Positions 15,007 through 24,180 of a DNA stretch of 45,775 bases are shown piece after piece. The DNA lies in contig CALKPY010000042.1 of assembly GCA_937991435.1 (NCBI GenBank), positions 1 through 45,775 of the forward strand, in the 5' to 3' direction. Position 1 is the first letter of the stretch, and every line of letters begins with the position of its first letter. The position numbers were made by a program, and so were the translations under genes. Below the pieces are notes generated by a model. That model saw only the letters and a program-made list of their open reading frames with translations, was not told the DNA's origin and did no database searches. Source of the DNA: an uncultured Acidimicrobiales bacterium (lineage in GTDB: Bacteria > Actinomycetota > Acidimicrobiia > Acidimicrobiales > UBA10347).

Positions 15007-16593
15007 TCAGCCGCCTGCTCCCAGCGCCTGCGCGACCGCCAAACGAGCAACAGGCACGCGATAGGGGCTACACGAGACGTAGTCGACTCCGGCTTTGACC
15101 AGAAACTGAATCGACCTCGGATCGCCGCCATGTTCACCGCAGATACCGATCTCGAGATCGGGGTTCACATTGCGACCAGCGTGGATCGCCATAGCCACGA
15201 GAGCGCCGACGCCGAGGGGGTCGAGGTGTTCAAACGGGTTGTCGTCGAGAATGCCGAGCTCGCGATAGCGGCTGATCACTCGAGCCTCGACGTCATCGCG
15301 GCTAAAGCCCCACGTGAGCTGGGTGAGGTCGTTCGTACCAAACGAGAAGAACTGAGCATGAACAGCAATGTCGCCGGCAGTGAGCGCAGACCGAGGCGTT
15401 TCGATCATGGTGCCGACCGTGAGTTCGCCAAACGCACTCGCGTCAACCAGCGCCATGATCTCTTCGTCGATCCACTGACGGACCATCGTAAATTCAGCAA
15501 CGTCGCTCACGAGCGGGATCATGATGCCAATGAGCGGATTTCCACCGGCCGCAAGGCGCTCCTGCACCGCTGCCAACAGCGACTTCACCTGCATGCGGTA
15601 CAAACCGTCGCGCACAATCGCAAGCCTGACGCCGCGAGTGCCCAGCATGGGATTCTGCTCGCTCCAGGTACGAACCGCGTCGGCGACGTTGCGGCCGAGG
15701 TCGTCAAGTTCGCCTTTGGCGTCTGCGACAGCCAGTTCGACCCGGTCGGGAAGAAACTCATGTAGCGGCGGATCTAGTAGGCGAATCGTCACCGGCAGCC
15801 CATCCATCGCCGTCAGCAACTCGACGAAATCGGCTCGCTGCATAGTTCCGAGCTGCTCAAGCGCATGCGTCGCGTCGGCGTCGGTTGCCGCCAAGATCAC
15901 GTTTTGCACGAGTGGAAGCCGATCACCCAAAAACATGTGTTCTGTGCGGCACAGGCCGATGCCTTCGGCACCCAGCTTGCGGGCCTGCTCAGCGTCGGCG
16001 CCGCTGTCGGCATTGGACCGCACACCCACGCGCCCTGCCCGCAGGTCGTCTGCCCACGTCAACAGGGTGTCGAGGTCTTCGCTTCCGCCGCCGCCTGCTG
16101 CGCCAAGATCTCCGAGGAATATTTCGCCGGTTGAACCGTCGATCGAAATCGTGTCGCCCGCACGAACCAATGTGTCACCAATATGCATGCCGCGATCGTC
16201 AAACGTCAGCGAGTTTGCGCCACACACGGCTGGGATACCCCAACCACGGGCCACAACCGCTGCGTGACTCGCCGTGCCGCCTTTTGCCGTGATGATTCCC
16301 TCGGCGAGACGCATCGCGATCTCGTCGGCCGGCGAGGTTTCGCCGGCAGCGAGAATCACCAACTCGCCACGATCGCCAGCGTCGAGACAACCATCGACAT
16401 CGAAGTACACCTGACCCACCGCAGCACCCGGCGACGCACCGATGCCCGTCGCAACGGAAGTACCAGCACTATCAAACTGTGCGTGGAGCGCCGCTTCGAC
16501 TTCAGTCGTCGAGGCCGCCATCACCGCTTCGACGGCGCTCATTTCACCAGCGTTGACCGCCGCGACCAGTTCGTGGATCCCCCCAGATGCCAC
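15007..16593 (-). CDS. PEP-utilising enzyme: C-terminal half of pyruvate phosphate dikinase, without the ATP-grasp domain
   Basis: This 528-residue protein aligns with the second half of pyruvate, phosphate dikinase (normally about 880 residues). The first ~45 residues match the helical linker (SAVEAVMAASTTEVEAALHAQFD). ASPGAAVGQVYFD leads into the phosphohistidine swivel domain with GGTASHAAVV (H110). The PEP/pyruvate TIM barrel shows GLCRTEHMF, NPMLGTRGVRL, SFGTNDLTQ and the catalytic Cys in GICGEHGGD (C485). The N-terminal nucleotide-binding domain is absent and is not upstream, where glyS abuts. It could pair with a separate N-terminal half or receive phosphate from another donor. Start GTG 16593 overlaps the glyS stop. 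Confidence 0.88.
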   Translation of the reverse strand: MASGGIHELVAAVNAGEMSAVEAVMAASTTEVEAALHAQFDSAGTSVATGIGASPGAAVGQVYFDVDGCLDAGDRGELVILAAGETSPADEIAMRLAEGIITAKGGTASHAAVVARGWGIPAVCGANSLTFDDRGMHIGDTLVRAGDTISIDGSTGEIFLGDLGAAGGGGSEDLDTLLTWADDLRAGRVGVRSNADSGADAEQARKLGAEGIGLCRTEHMFLGDRLPLVQNVILAATDADATHALEQLGTMQRADFVELLTAMDGLPVTIRLLDPPLHEFLPDRVELAVADAKGELDDLGRNVADAVRTWSEQNPMLGTRGVRLAIVRDGLYRMQVKSLLAAVQERLAAGGNPLIGIMIPLVSDVAEFTMVRQWIDEEIMALVDASAFGELTVGTMIETPRSALTAGDIAVHAQFFSFGTNDLTQLTWGFSRDDVEARVISRYRELGILDDNPFEHLDPLGVGALVAMAIHAGRNVNPDLEIGICGEHGGDPRSIQFLVKAGVDYVSCSPYRVPVARLAVAQALGAGG

Positions 16594-17936
16594 TACTTGC
16601 CGATCTTCGGCAACAGATACGCCAACAGCCCATCGATCGGGACACGTTCTTGTTCCATGGTGTCGCGATCGCGCACGGTTACGGCCTGGTCTTCGAGCGT
16701 TTCGAAGTCGACGGTCACGCAGAACGGCGTTCCGATCTCGTCTTGGCGCCGATAGCGCTTGCCGATCGCCTGAGTGATGTCGTAATCAGCCATCATGTGC
16801 GGTTGTAAGTCGGCGAGAATTCGCTCGCACGGACCAATCAGGTCTTCCTTTTTCGACAGCGGAAGAATCGCCACCTGATACGGGGCCAGTCGCGGGTCAA
16901 GGCGCAGCACGGTTCTTGTCTCGTCGTTGACCGTTTCTTCGTGATACGCGGCGATCAGAAACGCCATCATGGCGCGAGTCGCACCCGCGGCTGGTTCGAT
17001 CACATGTGGCACATAGCGACTGTCGGTCGCCTGATCAAAGAACTCGATGCGAGCCCCACTGTGCTTAGCGTGCTGCTGGAGGTCGAAGTCGCCACGATTG
17101 GCAATGCCTTCGAGCTCACCCCAACCCCAAGGAAACAAAAACTCGACGTCAGCGGTGCCCGATGAGTAATGCGAAAGCTCGTCTTCGTCGTGATCGCGCA
17201 TGCACAACATCGACTCGGGAATGCCCAGATCGAGATACCACTCGAAGCGCTCGTTACGCCAGAACTCGTACCACTTCGGCGCCTCTTCGGGCGGTACGAA
17301 GTACTCCATCTCCATCTGTTCGAACTCACGTGTGCGAAACACCCAGTTGCGAGGCGTGATTTCGTTGCGGAACGATTTGCCGATTTGGGCAATACCAAAT
17401 GGCGGCTTCTTGCGTGTGGTCATCTGCACGTTCATAAAGTTCGTGAACATGCCTTGAGCGGTCTCGGGTCGCAGGTACACCTCGTGCCCTGAGCCTTCAA
17501 CCGGTCCGGCCTGGGTCTTGAACATAAGGTTGAACTCACGTGACTCGGTGAACGAGTCTTTGGAATCACAGCTCGGGCAGACGTTTTCGACTTCGAGCTG
17601 GTCGACACGATGACGGCTGTTGCACTCGCGGCACTCGACGAGCGGATCGCTGAAGTTGGCAAGATGGCCCGATGCTTCGAAAACTGCCGGTGGCCCCATG
17701 ATTGCGGCGTCGAGGCCGACCACATCGTGGCGCATCTGCACCATCGACCGCCACCAGGCATCTTTGACGTTGCGAAGCAACAACACGCCAATCGGTCCGT
17801 AGTCATAGGTCGAGCGTGTACCGCCATAGATCTCAGCGGATTGGAACACAAAGCCCCGCCGCTTCGAAAGGTTGACGATCTTTTCCATCAGCTCGTCGCT
17901 GCTGGCCGCATCGACAGGAGTCTCATTGTCAGTCAC
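16593..17936 (-). CDS. glyS: Glycine-tRNA ligase (dimeric alpha2 type)
   Basis: This 447-residue class II aminoacyl-tRNA synthetase charges tRNA-Gly. The family signature at the N-terminus is KRRGFVFQSAEIYGG and YDYGPIGVLLLRNVK. A zinc-type insertion has the pattern CxxC...CxxC (ECRECNSRH and CPSCDSK). Motif 2 is GKSFRNEITPR and motif 3 is AAGATRAMMAF. The C-terminal anticodon-binding domain begins around LAPYQVAILPLS. The length is normal for the bacterial alpha2 form. Start GTG 17936; it lies 32 nt after recO and abuts the half-PPDK gene, so it is part of the operon running from uppS to rpoD. Confidence 0.97.
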   Translation of the reverse strand: MTDNETPVDAASSDELMEKIVNLSKRRGFVFQSAEIYGGTRSTYDYGPIGVLLLRNVKDAWWRSMVQMRHDVVGLDAAIMGPPAVFEASGHLANFSDPLVECRECNSRHRVDQLEVENVCPSCDSKDSFTESREFNLMFKTQAGPVEGSGHEVYLRPETAQGMFTNFMNVQMTTRKKPPFGIAQIGKSFRNEITPRNWVFRTREFEQMEMEYFVPPEEAPKWYEFWRNERFEWYLDLGIPESMLCMRDHDEDELSHYSSGTADVEFLFPWGWGELEGIANRGDFDLQQHAKHSGARIEFFDQATDSRYVPHVIEPAAGATRAMMAFLIAAYHEETVNDETRTVLRLDPRLAPYQVAILPLSKKEDLIGPCERILADLQPHMMADYDITQAIGKRYRRQDEIGTPFCVTVDFETLEDQAVTVRDRDTMEQERVPIDGLLAYLLPKIGK

Positions 17937-17968
17937 CCTGCGACTCTATCGGCGCAGGCTGATCGGCT

Positions 17969-18724
17969 TCAGCGCAAACTGAGTGACTTCAGTCGCCGGT
18001 CGGTCTGATGCTCGACCATCGAAGCCGCCATTCGGTTCAACTCTTCAAGCACGGGGCTCTCCGGAAGCTTGAGCGCGGCGGCTAAGCCACCGGTGAGGAT
18101 CAACCTGGCGATACGCAAGCCCTCGTCGGTGATCGGCAGGCCTTGGCGACATGACGCGCATCGGGTGCCGCCTGTTAACGGGTCGATTGCCACAAGCGGC
18201 CCCGTTTCGTCACAATTCACGCACCGGTCGAGCACCGGTTCGAGACCTTCGAGGGCAAGCAGCTTAAAGAAGAAACCCGCCGGGGTGAGTGTCGGGTTGT
18301 CGCCTGCGACAAGCCGCAAGGCGCCAACGAGCATGGTGTACAAGCGCGGATGCGGCTCACGATCGACTGTCACGTGGTCAACAGCCTCCACAAACGACAT
18401 TGCCCTCGTCAACCGGTCAAAGTCACTGCGAACGGCAGCAAACGTGTCGAGCGACTGCACCTGGGTGACGGTGTCTAGGTCGCCGCGACCGCGGTAGAGC
18501 TGAATATCGACGTGGCTCGTCGGTTCGAGAATGCCACCGGATCGGCTTCCGGACTTGCGGGCGCCTTTTGCAACCGCCCGTACCTTGCCGGAACCTTCAG
18601 TCATCAGCACCACGATGCGATCCGATTCGCGCAGTTTGTAGCCACGTAGCACTACCGCGCGCTCGCGGTAGGACCGTGGTGGGCGGCGCTCATCTGTCGA
18701 CTGTGGTGCAGCAGGCTCGTTCAC
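17969..18724 (-). CDS. recO: DNA repair protein RecO
   Basis: This 251-residue protein belongs to the RecF recombination pathway and helps load RecA on SSB-coated gaps. The N-terminal OB-fold starts with YRERAVVLRGYKLRESDRIVVLMTEGSGKVRAVAKGARK. A central helical domain follows, and the zinc site is CVNCDE...GGTRCASCRQG at about residues 167-192. I chose GTG 18724 because it lies one base after the uppS stop (TGAcGTG). A longer reading into uppS gives a low-complexity, non-conserved leader. The gene is translationally linked to uppS upstream, with glyS 32 nt downstream. Confidence 0.94.
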   Translation of the reverse strand: MNEPAAPQSTDERRPPRSYRERAVVLRGYKLRESDRIVVLMTEGSGKVRAVAKGARKSGSRSGGILEPTSHVDIQLYRGRGDLDTVTQVQSLDTFAAVRSDFDRLTRAMSFVEAVDHVTVDREPHPRLYTMLVGALRLVAGDNPTLTPAGFFFKLLALEGLEPVLDRCVNCDETGPLVAIDPLTGGTRCASCRQGLPITDEGLRIARLILTGGLAAALKLPESPVLEELNRMAASMVEHQTDRRLKSLSLR

Positions 18725-18725
18725 G

Positions 18726-19451
18726 TCAGACGCCACCGAAGCGGCGCTGGCGACCCTGGTACTCGACGATGGCGCCGTATACGTGTTCGCGCGTGAAGTC
18801 GGGCCACAAGACATCGGCAAAAAGCAGCTCGGTATAGGCCAGTTGCCACATCAGGTAATTCGAGGTGCGGCTCTCGCCTGATGTTCGAATCATCAGCTCA
18901 GGGTCGGGCATATCGGGGGCGTACAGATGCTTCTCGATGGCAGTCTCGGTGATCTTGTCGGCTGGGGTGCCGCTGGCAACCAGGTCACGAACTGCGTCGA
19001 CCACCTCGGCTCGGCCGCCATAGTTGAACGCGATCGTGAGCGTGAGGGTTCGGTTCTCAGCCGTCAGCGCTTCTGAGGTCTCAATCTCGTTGAGTACCCC
19101 ACGAGGCACTCGCCAATTACGCCGACCGATGAAGCGAATACGAACTCCGCGGTCGTTGAGCTCGTCGCGGCGGCGACGCAACAGGCTGCGGTTGAAGTTC
19201 AGCAGGAACCGCACTTCGTCTTTGGGTCGTCGCCAGTTCTCGGTCGAGAACGCGTACACAGTCATCCACTGCACCCCAGCAGCCAGACAGCCTTCGACGG
19301 CTTCGAACAGCGCATCTTCGCCGGCCTCGTGGCCCTTGGTGCGAGGTAGGCCTCGCGCTGTCGCCCACCGACCGTTGCCATCCATGATCATGGCAATATG
19401 AGCGGGCACGTTTGTCAGGTCACACGCGTCGAGCGACGACACCAAGGTCAT
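18726..19451 (-). CDS. uppS: Isoprenyl transferase (undecaprenyl diphosphate synthase type)
   Basis: This 241-residue cis-prenyltransferase condenses isopentenyl diphosphate units to make the polyprenyl carrier of cell-wall synthesis. The conserved catalytic segment HIAMIMDGNGRWA (Asp24) is near the N-terminus, FSTENWRRP and FNYGGRAEVVDA are in the middle, and the C-terminal signature is ELMIRTSGESRTSNYLMWQLAYTEL. Product chain length (C50 decaprenyl or C55) cannot be read. ATG 19451 is the first gene of the uppS-recO-glyS-dnaG-rpoD operon, divergent from the DinG-type gene with 69 nt between the starts, which should contain both promoters. Confidence 0.95.
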   Translation of the reverse strand: MTLVSSLDACDLTNVPAHIAMIMDGNGRWATARGLPRTKGHEAGEDALFEAVEGCLAAGVQWMTVYAFSTENWRRPKDEVRFLLNFNRSLLRRRRDELNDRGVRIRFIGRRNWRVPRGVLNEIETSEALTAENRTLTLTIAFNYGGRAEVVDAVRDLVASGTPADKITETAIEKHLYAPDMPDPELMIRTSGESRTSNYLMWQLAYTELLFADVLWPDFTREHVYGAIVEYQGRQRRFGGV

Positions 19452-19520
19452 CGCATCTGTTTACACCGGCGAGACCGTCAGATACGTCACCCTCGGCCTG
19501 CCGCTCATTAGTCTGCACCC

Positions 19521-21425
19521 GTGACGCTTGTCGATGATGCCGCCGAAGCGCTGGCCCACGTGGCCGCTGCGCTCCCCCACGGCGGCGAAGACCGCCCCGG
19601 TCAAGTCGAAATGTTGCGGGCCGTAGCCGAATCAATTCAGTCGGGATCCACGCTGATTGCGCAGGCGGGCACCGGTACGGGCAAGTCGCTCGCGTACCTC
19701 ATTCCTACAGTGCTCAGCGGCAAGAGAGCCGTTATTGCAACCGCCACCAAGGCGTTGCAGGACCAGATTGCAGCGAGCGAACTTCCGCACTTGCGCAGTC
19801 AGCTCGAGCACCCGTTCACATGGGCGGTCCTCAAGGGCCGAAGCAACTACATCTGCCGTCAGCGCATCAATGAAATCGCCAATGACTCACAGATGTCGCT
19901 TGAGGGCACCAGCGGCGTCGACGACAACGACCTCGAGCGACTCGTTGAGTTCAGTGACACCTCCGAGGTCGGTGACCGCGCCGAACTGAGTTTTGAACCG
20001 TCAGATGCGACCTGGTCAGCGGTCAGCGTCACGAGTCGCGAATGCCCTGGCCGCGCCCGGTGCCCGAGCGGCCCGACCTGCTTTGCCGAACATGCCCGTG
20101 ACCGCGCCAATGCCGCCGACGTAATCATCGTGAACACCCACCTGCTGGGCATCGACCTCATGGCCGACAGCTCAATACTGCCCGAGCACGAAATCGTCGT
20201 CATCGACGAGGCCCACCAGCTTCAAGAAATCGCCACTAACAGCTTTGGCGCCACCATCACCGGAGCACGGCTGCGGTGGTTTGCTCGCAGCGTCGAACGT
20301 ATTCTGGTCGACGGCAAAGCGGTCGACCGACTGCGCGATGCCGGCGACGATCTCACCGACGTGCTCGCACCGCTTGTCGGCGAACGCCTTCCGATAACCG
20401 GCGACGCCGGTGTGCAAGCCATGTTGACGGTCGCCCGGCAGCGCATCAACGACACTGTCGAAGAGCTACGTAAACTCCCAAAGGGAAAAAACGTCGACGC
20501 AGACGCACGCGCTTCACGAGCGCTTCAGGCTGGCACCACGCTGCTAAGTGAACTCATCGGCGCCCAGGCACTCGACGAGAATTACGTGTCCTGGGTCGAG
20601 CGGGGAAATGGCGAACCGACCTTGCAGGTCGCGCCGCTCGACGTCTCGGAGCTTCTCGGACCAGCCCTATTTGACGAGCGAGCCATCATTCTCACCAGCG
20701 CGACCCTTGCGCCCAACATCGCGCAGACGCTCGGCGTAGCCGAGGCCGACCATCAACGGATCGACGTCGAAAGCCCCTTCGACTACCCCACCAATGGCCT
20801 GCTGTACTGCGCCACAGGGTTGCCCGAGCCAAGGTCAACGACCTATGACGACCTTATGGTGGAACATCTTTGCGAGCTGATCACCGCCGCCGGCGGGCGC
20901 ACGCTGGCGCTGTTCACCAGCTGGCGCATGATGGATGCCGCTGCCGAATATCTCCAAGACAACCTCGGGCTTCCGATTTTGACGCAGCGGGACCTACCAA
21001 AGCCAGCACTTGTCGAAGCCTTTGCCGCTGCCCCCGAGGTATCGCTTCTGGCAACACTCGGCTTTTGGCAAGGCATCGACGTGCCCGGCCCGGCTTTATC
21101 GCTCGTCACAATCGACCGCCTGCCCTTTCCCCGCCCCGACGATCCGCTGCTGTCAGCGCGCCGGGACCTAGCGGGCCGCACCGCGTTTCGCGATATCGAC
21201 TTGCCCCGTGCGTCGACGTTGCTCGCTCAGGGCGTCGGCCGACTCATCAGATCAACAACCGATCGAGGTGTCGTTGCTGTGCTCGACCCACGTCTGTCGA
21301 CCAAAAAGAGCTACCGCTGGGAGCTCATCAACGCCCTCCCGCCATTTACGCGAACCAGCGATCGCGAACAGGTCTTGACCCGGCTCCGTGAACTCGACAC
21401 CGCTGCGAAGGCCTCTAACGGATAG
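19521..21425 (+). CDS. dinG: ATP-dependent DNA helicase, DinG/XPD-like with iron-sulfur cluster
   Basis: This 634-residue superfamily 2 helicase has Walker A AGTGTGKS (49-56) and the DEAH box VVIDEAHQL. A likely 4Fe-4S cluster site is formed by the Cys in NYICRQRI (about 112) together with ECPGRARCPSGPTC. C-terminal motifs are LALFTSWRMMDAAAEYL, FWQGIDVPG and QGVGRLIRS (motif VI). Such enzymes unwind DNA 5' to 3' and act on R-loops or repair intermediates. Start GTG 19521. The stop lies 9 nt from the convergent stop of era, with no room for a separate terminator. Confidence 0.92.
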   Translation: MTLVDDAAEALAHVAAALPHGGEDRPGQVEMLRAVAESIQSGSTLIAQAGTGTGKSLAYLIPTVLSGKRAVIATATKALQDQIAASELPHLRSQLEHPFTWAVLKGRSNYICRQRINEIANDSQMSLEGTSGVDDNDLERLVEFSDTSEVGDRAELSFEPSDATWSAVSVTSRECPGRARCPSGPTCFAEHARDRANAADVIIVNTHLLGIDLMADSSILPEHEIVVIDEAHQLQEIATNSFGATITGARLRWFARSVERILVDGKAVDRLRDAGDDLTDVLAPLVGERLPITGDAGVQAMLTVARQRINDTVEELRKLPKGKNVDADARASRALQAGTTLLSELIGAQALDENYVSWVERGNGEPTLQVAPLDVSELLGPALFDERAIILTSATLAPNIAQTLGVAEADHQRIDVESPFDYPTNGLLYCATGLPEPRSTTYDDLMVEHLCELITAAGGRTLALFTSWRMMDAAAEYLQDNLGLPILTQRDLPKPALVEAFAAAPEVSLLATLGFWQGIDVPGPALSLVTIDRLPFPRPDDPLLSARRDLAGRTAFRDIDLPRASTLLAQGVGRLIRSTTDRGVVAVLDPRLSTKKSYRWELINALPPFTRTSDREQVLTRLRELDTAAKASNG

Positions 21426-21434
21426 GAGCGTCGG

Positions 21435-22364
21435 CTAGTAGCCCAACTCTTCGATTCGCGCTGGTTTGCGTTGCCAATCGCGATCAACCGACACGTGCAG
21501 CTCAATGAATACGCCTTCGGGTAGCTGCTCACGCACCGCGATACCGACTCGCTTGAGCAAGCTTCCGCCCTTGCCGATGACCATGCCCTTTTGGCTGTCG
21601 CGCTCGACGAGAATCTCGCATCGGATCTTTGGCCACTCCCACTCGGTGACCCGAGTCGCAATGGAATACGGAAGCTCCTGATGCGTCAGCGCAAAGAGCT
21701 GCTCACGCACCAGTTCGGCAACATGCACCGGCTCGGGCATATCAGTGATCATGCCGTCGGGGTAGTAACGGGGCCCTTCGGGCATGCGCGAGATCAAATG
21801 GTCGACAAGTGCGTCGACTCCCTTACCGCTGCGGGCGCTAATCGGAAAGTACGCTTCGAGATCGAGTTCAGCAGTCGCTGCCAACTGAGTCATGACTTGT
21901 TCGCGATTGGCCTGATCGAGTTTGTTGATCACCACAACTGAGCCAGGCGGCAACTTGTCGGCCACGAACTGATCGCCCTTGCCGAAAGGCGCCGTTGCAT
22001 CAACAACGAGCACAGCGACGTCGACGTCGCCGATCGCGGAACTCGCTGTCTCGTTAAGACGCGTGCCGAGTGGTGAGTGCGGTTTGTGAATGCCTGGCGT
22101 ATCGACGAACACAACTTGCACGCCCGGCCGATGCAGCACGCCGCGGATTTGGGTGCGAGTTGTCTGCGGTTTGTTCGACACAATCGCCACTTTGGTACCG
22201 CAGATCTGATTTAGCAGTGTCGACTTGCCGGCATTTGGCCGCCCGACGAACGTCACAAATCCGCTACGAAACGACTCGCTTGCGTCAGGCTGCGTAACCA
22301 GTTGTTCTCGCAAGGCGAGCTCAGGCGCGTCGACCGCGTCGGTGCGTGGCGTCGGCTCGCTCAT
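21435..22364 (-). CDS. era: GTPase Era
   Basis: This 309-residue GTPase is needed for 16S rRNA processing and 30S assembly. The G motifs are G1 GRPNAGKS (41-48), G2 region TTRTQIRG, G3 DTPG, and G4 NKLD. The C-terminal KH RNA-binding domain carries GMVIGKGGSLLKRVG, with the GxxG loop. ATG 22364 overlaps the stop of the CorC-type gene by 4 nt. It is the last gene of the phoH-ybeY-CorC-era unit. The roughly 35-residue leader before the GTPase domain is longer than in Escherichia coli Era. Confidence 0.97.
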   Translation of the reverse strand: MSEPTPRTDAVDAPELALREQLVTQPDASESFRSGFVTFVGRPNAGKSTLLNQICGTKVAIVSNKPQTTRTQIRGVLHRPGVQVVFVDTPGIHKPHSPLGTRLNETASSAIGDVDVAVLVVDATAPFGKGDQFVADKLPPGSVVVINKLDQANREQVMTQLAATAELDLEAYFPISARSGKGVDALVDHLISRMPEGPRYYPDGMITDMPEPVHVAELVREQLFALTHQELPYSIATRVTEWEWPKIRCEILVERDSQKGMVIGKGGSLLKRVGIAVREQLPEGVFIELHVSVDRDWQRKPARIEELGY

Positions 22365-23671
22365 ACGTTTGTCTCCTCGACAACATCGGGTCTGATAGGC
22401 ATCGAGAATGAGTCTTCGACCCGAATCAAAACGTCAGCGATGCGGCGACCCTGCATACGCAACACCTCAAGTTCTACTCCATCGAACTGCAGCTTGCTTC
22501 CGACCTCGGGCACTCGGCCAAATCGGCTGAAAAAGCACCCTGCCACAGTGTGATAGTCACCTTCGGGAAGTTGGCACGCCAGTGCCTGCGCAACCTCGTC
22601 AAGTTCTGCACGCCCGTCGGCGCGCGCTGATTGGTTGTCGATGATCTCAAGCGGCGCTTCGGCAAGGTCGAATTCGTCTTCGATCTCACCAACAAGTTCC
22701 TCGAGCACGTCTTCGAGCGTGACCGCACCTGCGACTCCACCGTGCTCGTCGACCACCATCGCCAAATGAAACCGTCGCTCTTGCAACTGCGGCAGCAGGT
22801 TCGAGATGCGCTGGGTCGTCGGAACTACGGGCATGTCGACCATCAAGCGATCAATGTCGGCGTCAGCCTTGTTGCCGAGCATTGCCAACACGAGGTCCTT
22901 CACGTGGACCGCTCCGATCACATCGTCGACGTCGCCCTTTGCGCCAAGAACTGGGATACGACTCAACCCACTTTCCGAAGCAATCTGCAGGGCTTCGCGT
23001 ACCGACAGCCCTGAACGGAACATGACCAAATCGGTTCGCGGCGTCATGATCTCGCCCACGGTCGTGTCGTCGAATTCGACTACTCGCTTGATCAGTCCGG
23101 CTTCTTCATGGTCGATGTCTTTAGCCCGATCAGTTATGGCAAGCAACTCTTGCTCATCGACGTCTGGAGCGGGTGCTGGCTCGGTCGCGGACCTGCGAAT
23201 CAGCCGCACCAGCCCCGCGCTCATCACACCGAGTGGCCCAACGACCCGAAGCAAGGGAACGGCTTTGAGCGCCGTTGCATCTGGCGCAATCAGCGCTCGA
23301 CCTCGACCTACCAGGACCGCGATTACCAGAACCAAAGCACTCACCGCGACACCGACCGCCGCACCCCAGCTGTTACCCAGTTCACGGCCCAGCACGAAGC
23401 CCATGGCGACGGTTGTGATCTGGCAGGCGATTTGAAGCATCGATAATGATGCGAGCACCGTGAGCGGGCGTCGACTAAAATCGCGCAGCTGTTCGAACCG
23501 CTGATCCGGCTCATGGTCAATGGTTGAATCTTCGTTTTCTGCAGCTGCGAGCGCTTCAGCCCGAGTGCGGCTGACACGGGTGAAACCAGTTTCGGCCGCC
23601 GCTAGTACAGCCGCGCAAAATATCGCCATAACCATCGCGAGAACGACCAGCACGATAACGGTAGTACTCAA
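22361..23671 (-). CDS. CNNM/CorC-type membrane protein with CBS domains (hemolysin-like)
   Basis: This 436-residue protein has the DUF21/CNNM membrane domain (about 1-150) with four hydrophobic stretches beginning VIVLVVLAMVMAIFCAAVLA. A pair of CBS domains follows (about 190-320; EIMTPRTDLVMFRSGLSVREAL and SRIPVLGAKGDVDDVIGAVHVKDLV). The C-terminal CorC_HlyC domain shows VVDEHGGVAGAVTLEDVLEELVGEIEDE. Family members are linked to Mg2+/Co2+ efflux or its regulation, with CBS domains sensing adenosine nucleotides and magnesium. The apparent start is TTG 23671, overlapping ybeY by 4 nt. Its position between ybeY and era is common in bacteria. Confidence 0.92.
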   Translation of the reverse strand: MSTTVIVLVVLAMVMAIFCAAVLAAAETGFTRVSRTRAEALAAAENEDSTIDHEPDQRFEQLRDFSRRPLTVLASLSMLQIACQITTVAMGFVLGRELGNSWGAAVGVAVSALVLVIAVLVGRGRALIAPDATALKAVPLLRVVGPLGVMSAGLVRLIRRSATEPAPAPDVDEQELLAITDRAKDIDHEEAGLIKRVVEFDDTTVGEIMTPRTDLVMFRSGLSVREALQIASESGLSRIPVLGAKGDVDDVIGAVHVKDLVLAMLGNKADADIDRLMVDMPVVPTTQRISNLLPQLQERRFHLAMVVDEHGGVAGAVTLEDVLEELVGEIEDEFDLAEAPLEIIDNQSARADGRAELDEVAQALACQLPEGDYHTVAGCFFSRFGRVPEVGSKLQFDGVELEVLRMQGRRIADVLIRVEDSFSMPIRPDVVEETNV

Positions 23672-24180
23672 CGTGGGGTTCCCCCAGATCGAAGGCCCCC
23701 TGGCTCACTCGCTGACTCACTCTGGTAGCCAGTAGCGAAGCTGCTCAGCAAGTGTTGTTCGAGCTTCTTCATCTCGGCGGTTTCGGCCTGCTCGCGGTGG
23801 TCATGTCCCAACAGATGTAGCGCGCCATGCACAACCAGCAACGCCAGTTCCGCCCCGAGTTGCTGCGGCGCTTTGGCGGCTATTGCCGGGCAGATGACGA
23901 TATCGCCGACGAGTGCGGGCTGATCGGAGGGGGCGGAGCTGGTTCCATCGATCGGAAATGCCAGCACATCAGTCGGACCGGTACCACCCATATGTTGCCG
24001 ATTGAGCTCCTGCATCTCGTTGCTGTCGACGAACGACAGTCCAACTTCTGCCGGCCAGAGAATTCCTTGATCGCCAAGGCACAGGCGTAACAGCTGAGCG
24101 AGATCGTCACTCGCAACGCCATAATCAGTCTGGCGATCGTCGACCGCCACAGTGATTGATGCCAATGGTCTATCTGTCAC
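23668..24180 (-). CDS. ybeY: Endoribonuclease YbeY (rRNA maturation factor)
   Basis: This 170-residue metalloprotein acts in 16S rRNA 3' end maturation and ribosome quality control. The family motif with three zinc-binding His is seen as HGALHLLGHDH in the last third. The upstream strand element GLSFVDSNEMQELNRQHMGGTGPTDVLAFP is also typical. The start is GTG 24180, overlapping the phoH stop by 4 nt. The downstream end overlaps the CorC-type gene by 4 nt. The C-terminal 35 residues beyond the usual end are polar and likely flexible. Confidence 0.96.
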   Translation of the reverse strand: MTDRPLASITVAVDDRQTDYGVASDDLAQLLRLCLGDQGILWPAEVGLSFVDSNEMQELNRQHMGGTGPTDVLAFPIDGTSSAPSDQPALVGDIVICPAIAAKAPQQLGAELALLVVHGALHLLGHDHREQAETAEMKKLEQHLLSSFATGYQSESASEPGGLRSGGTPR

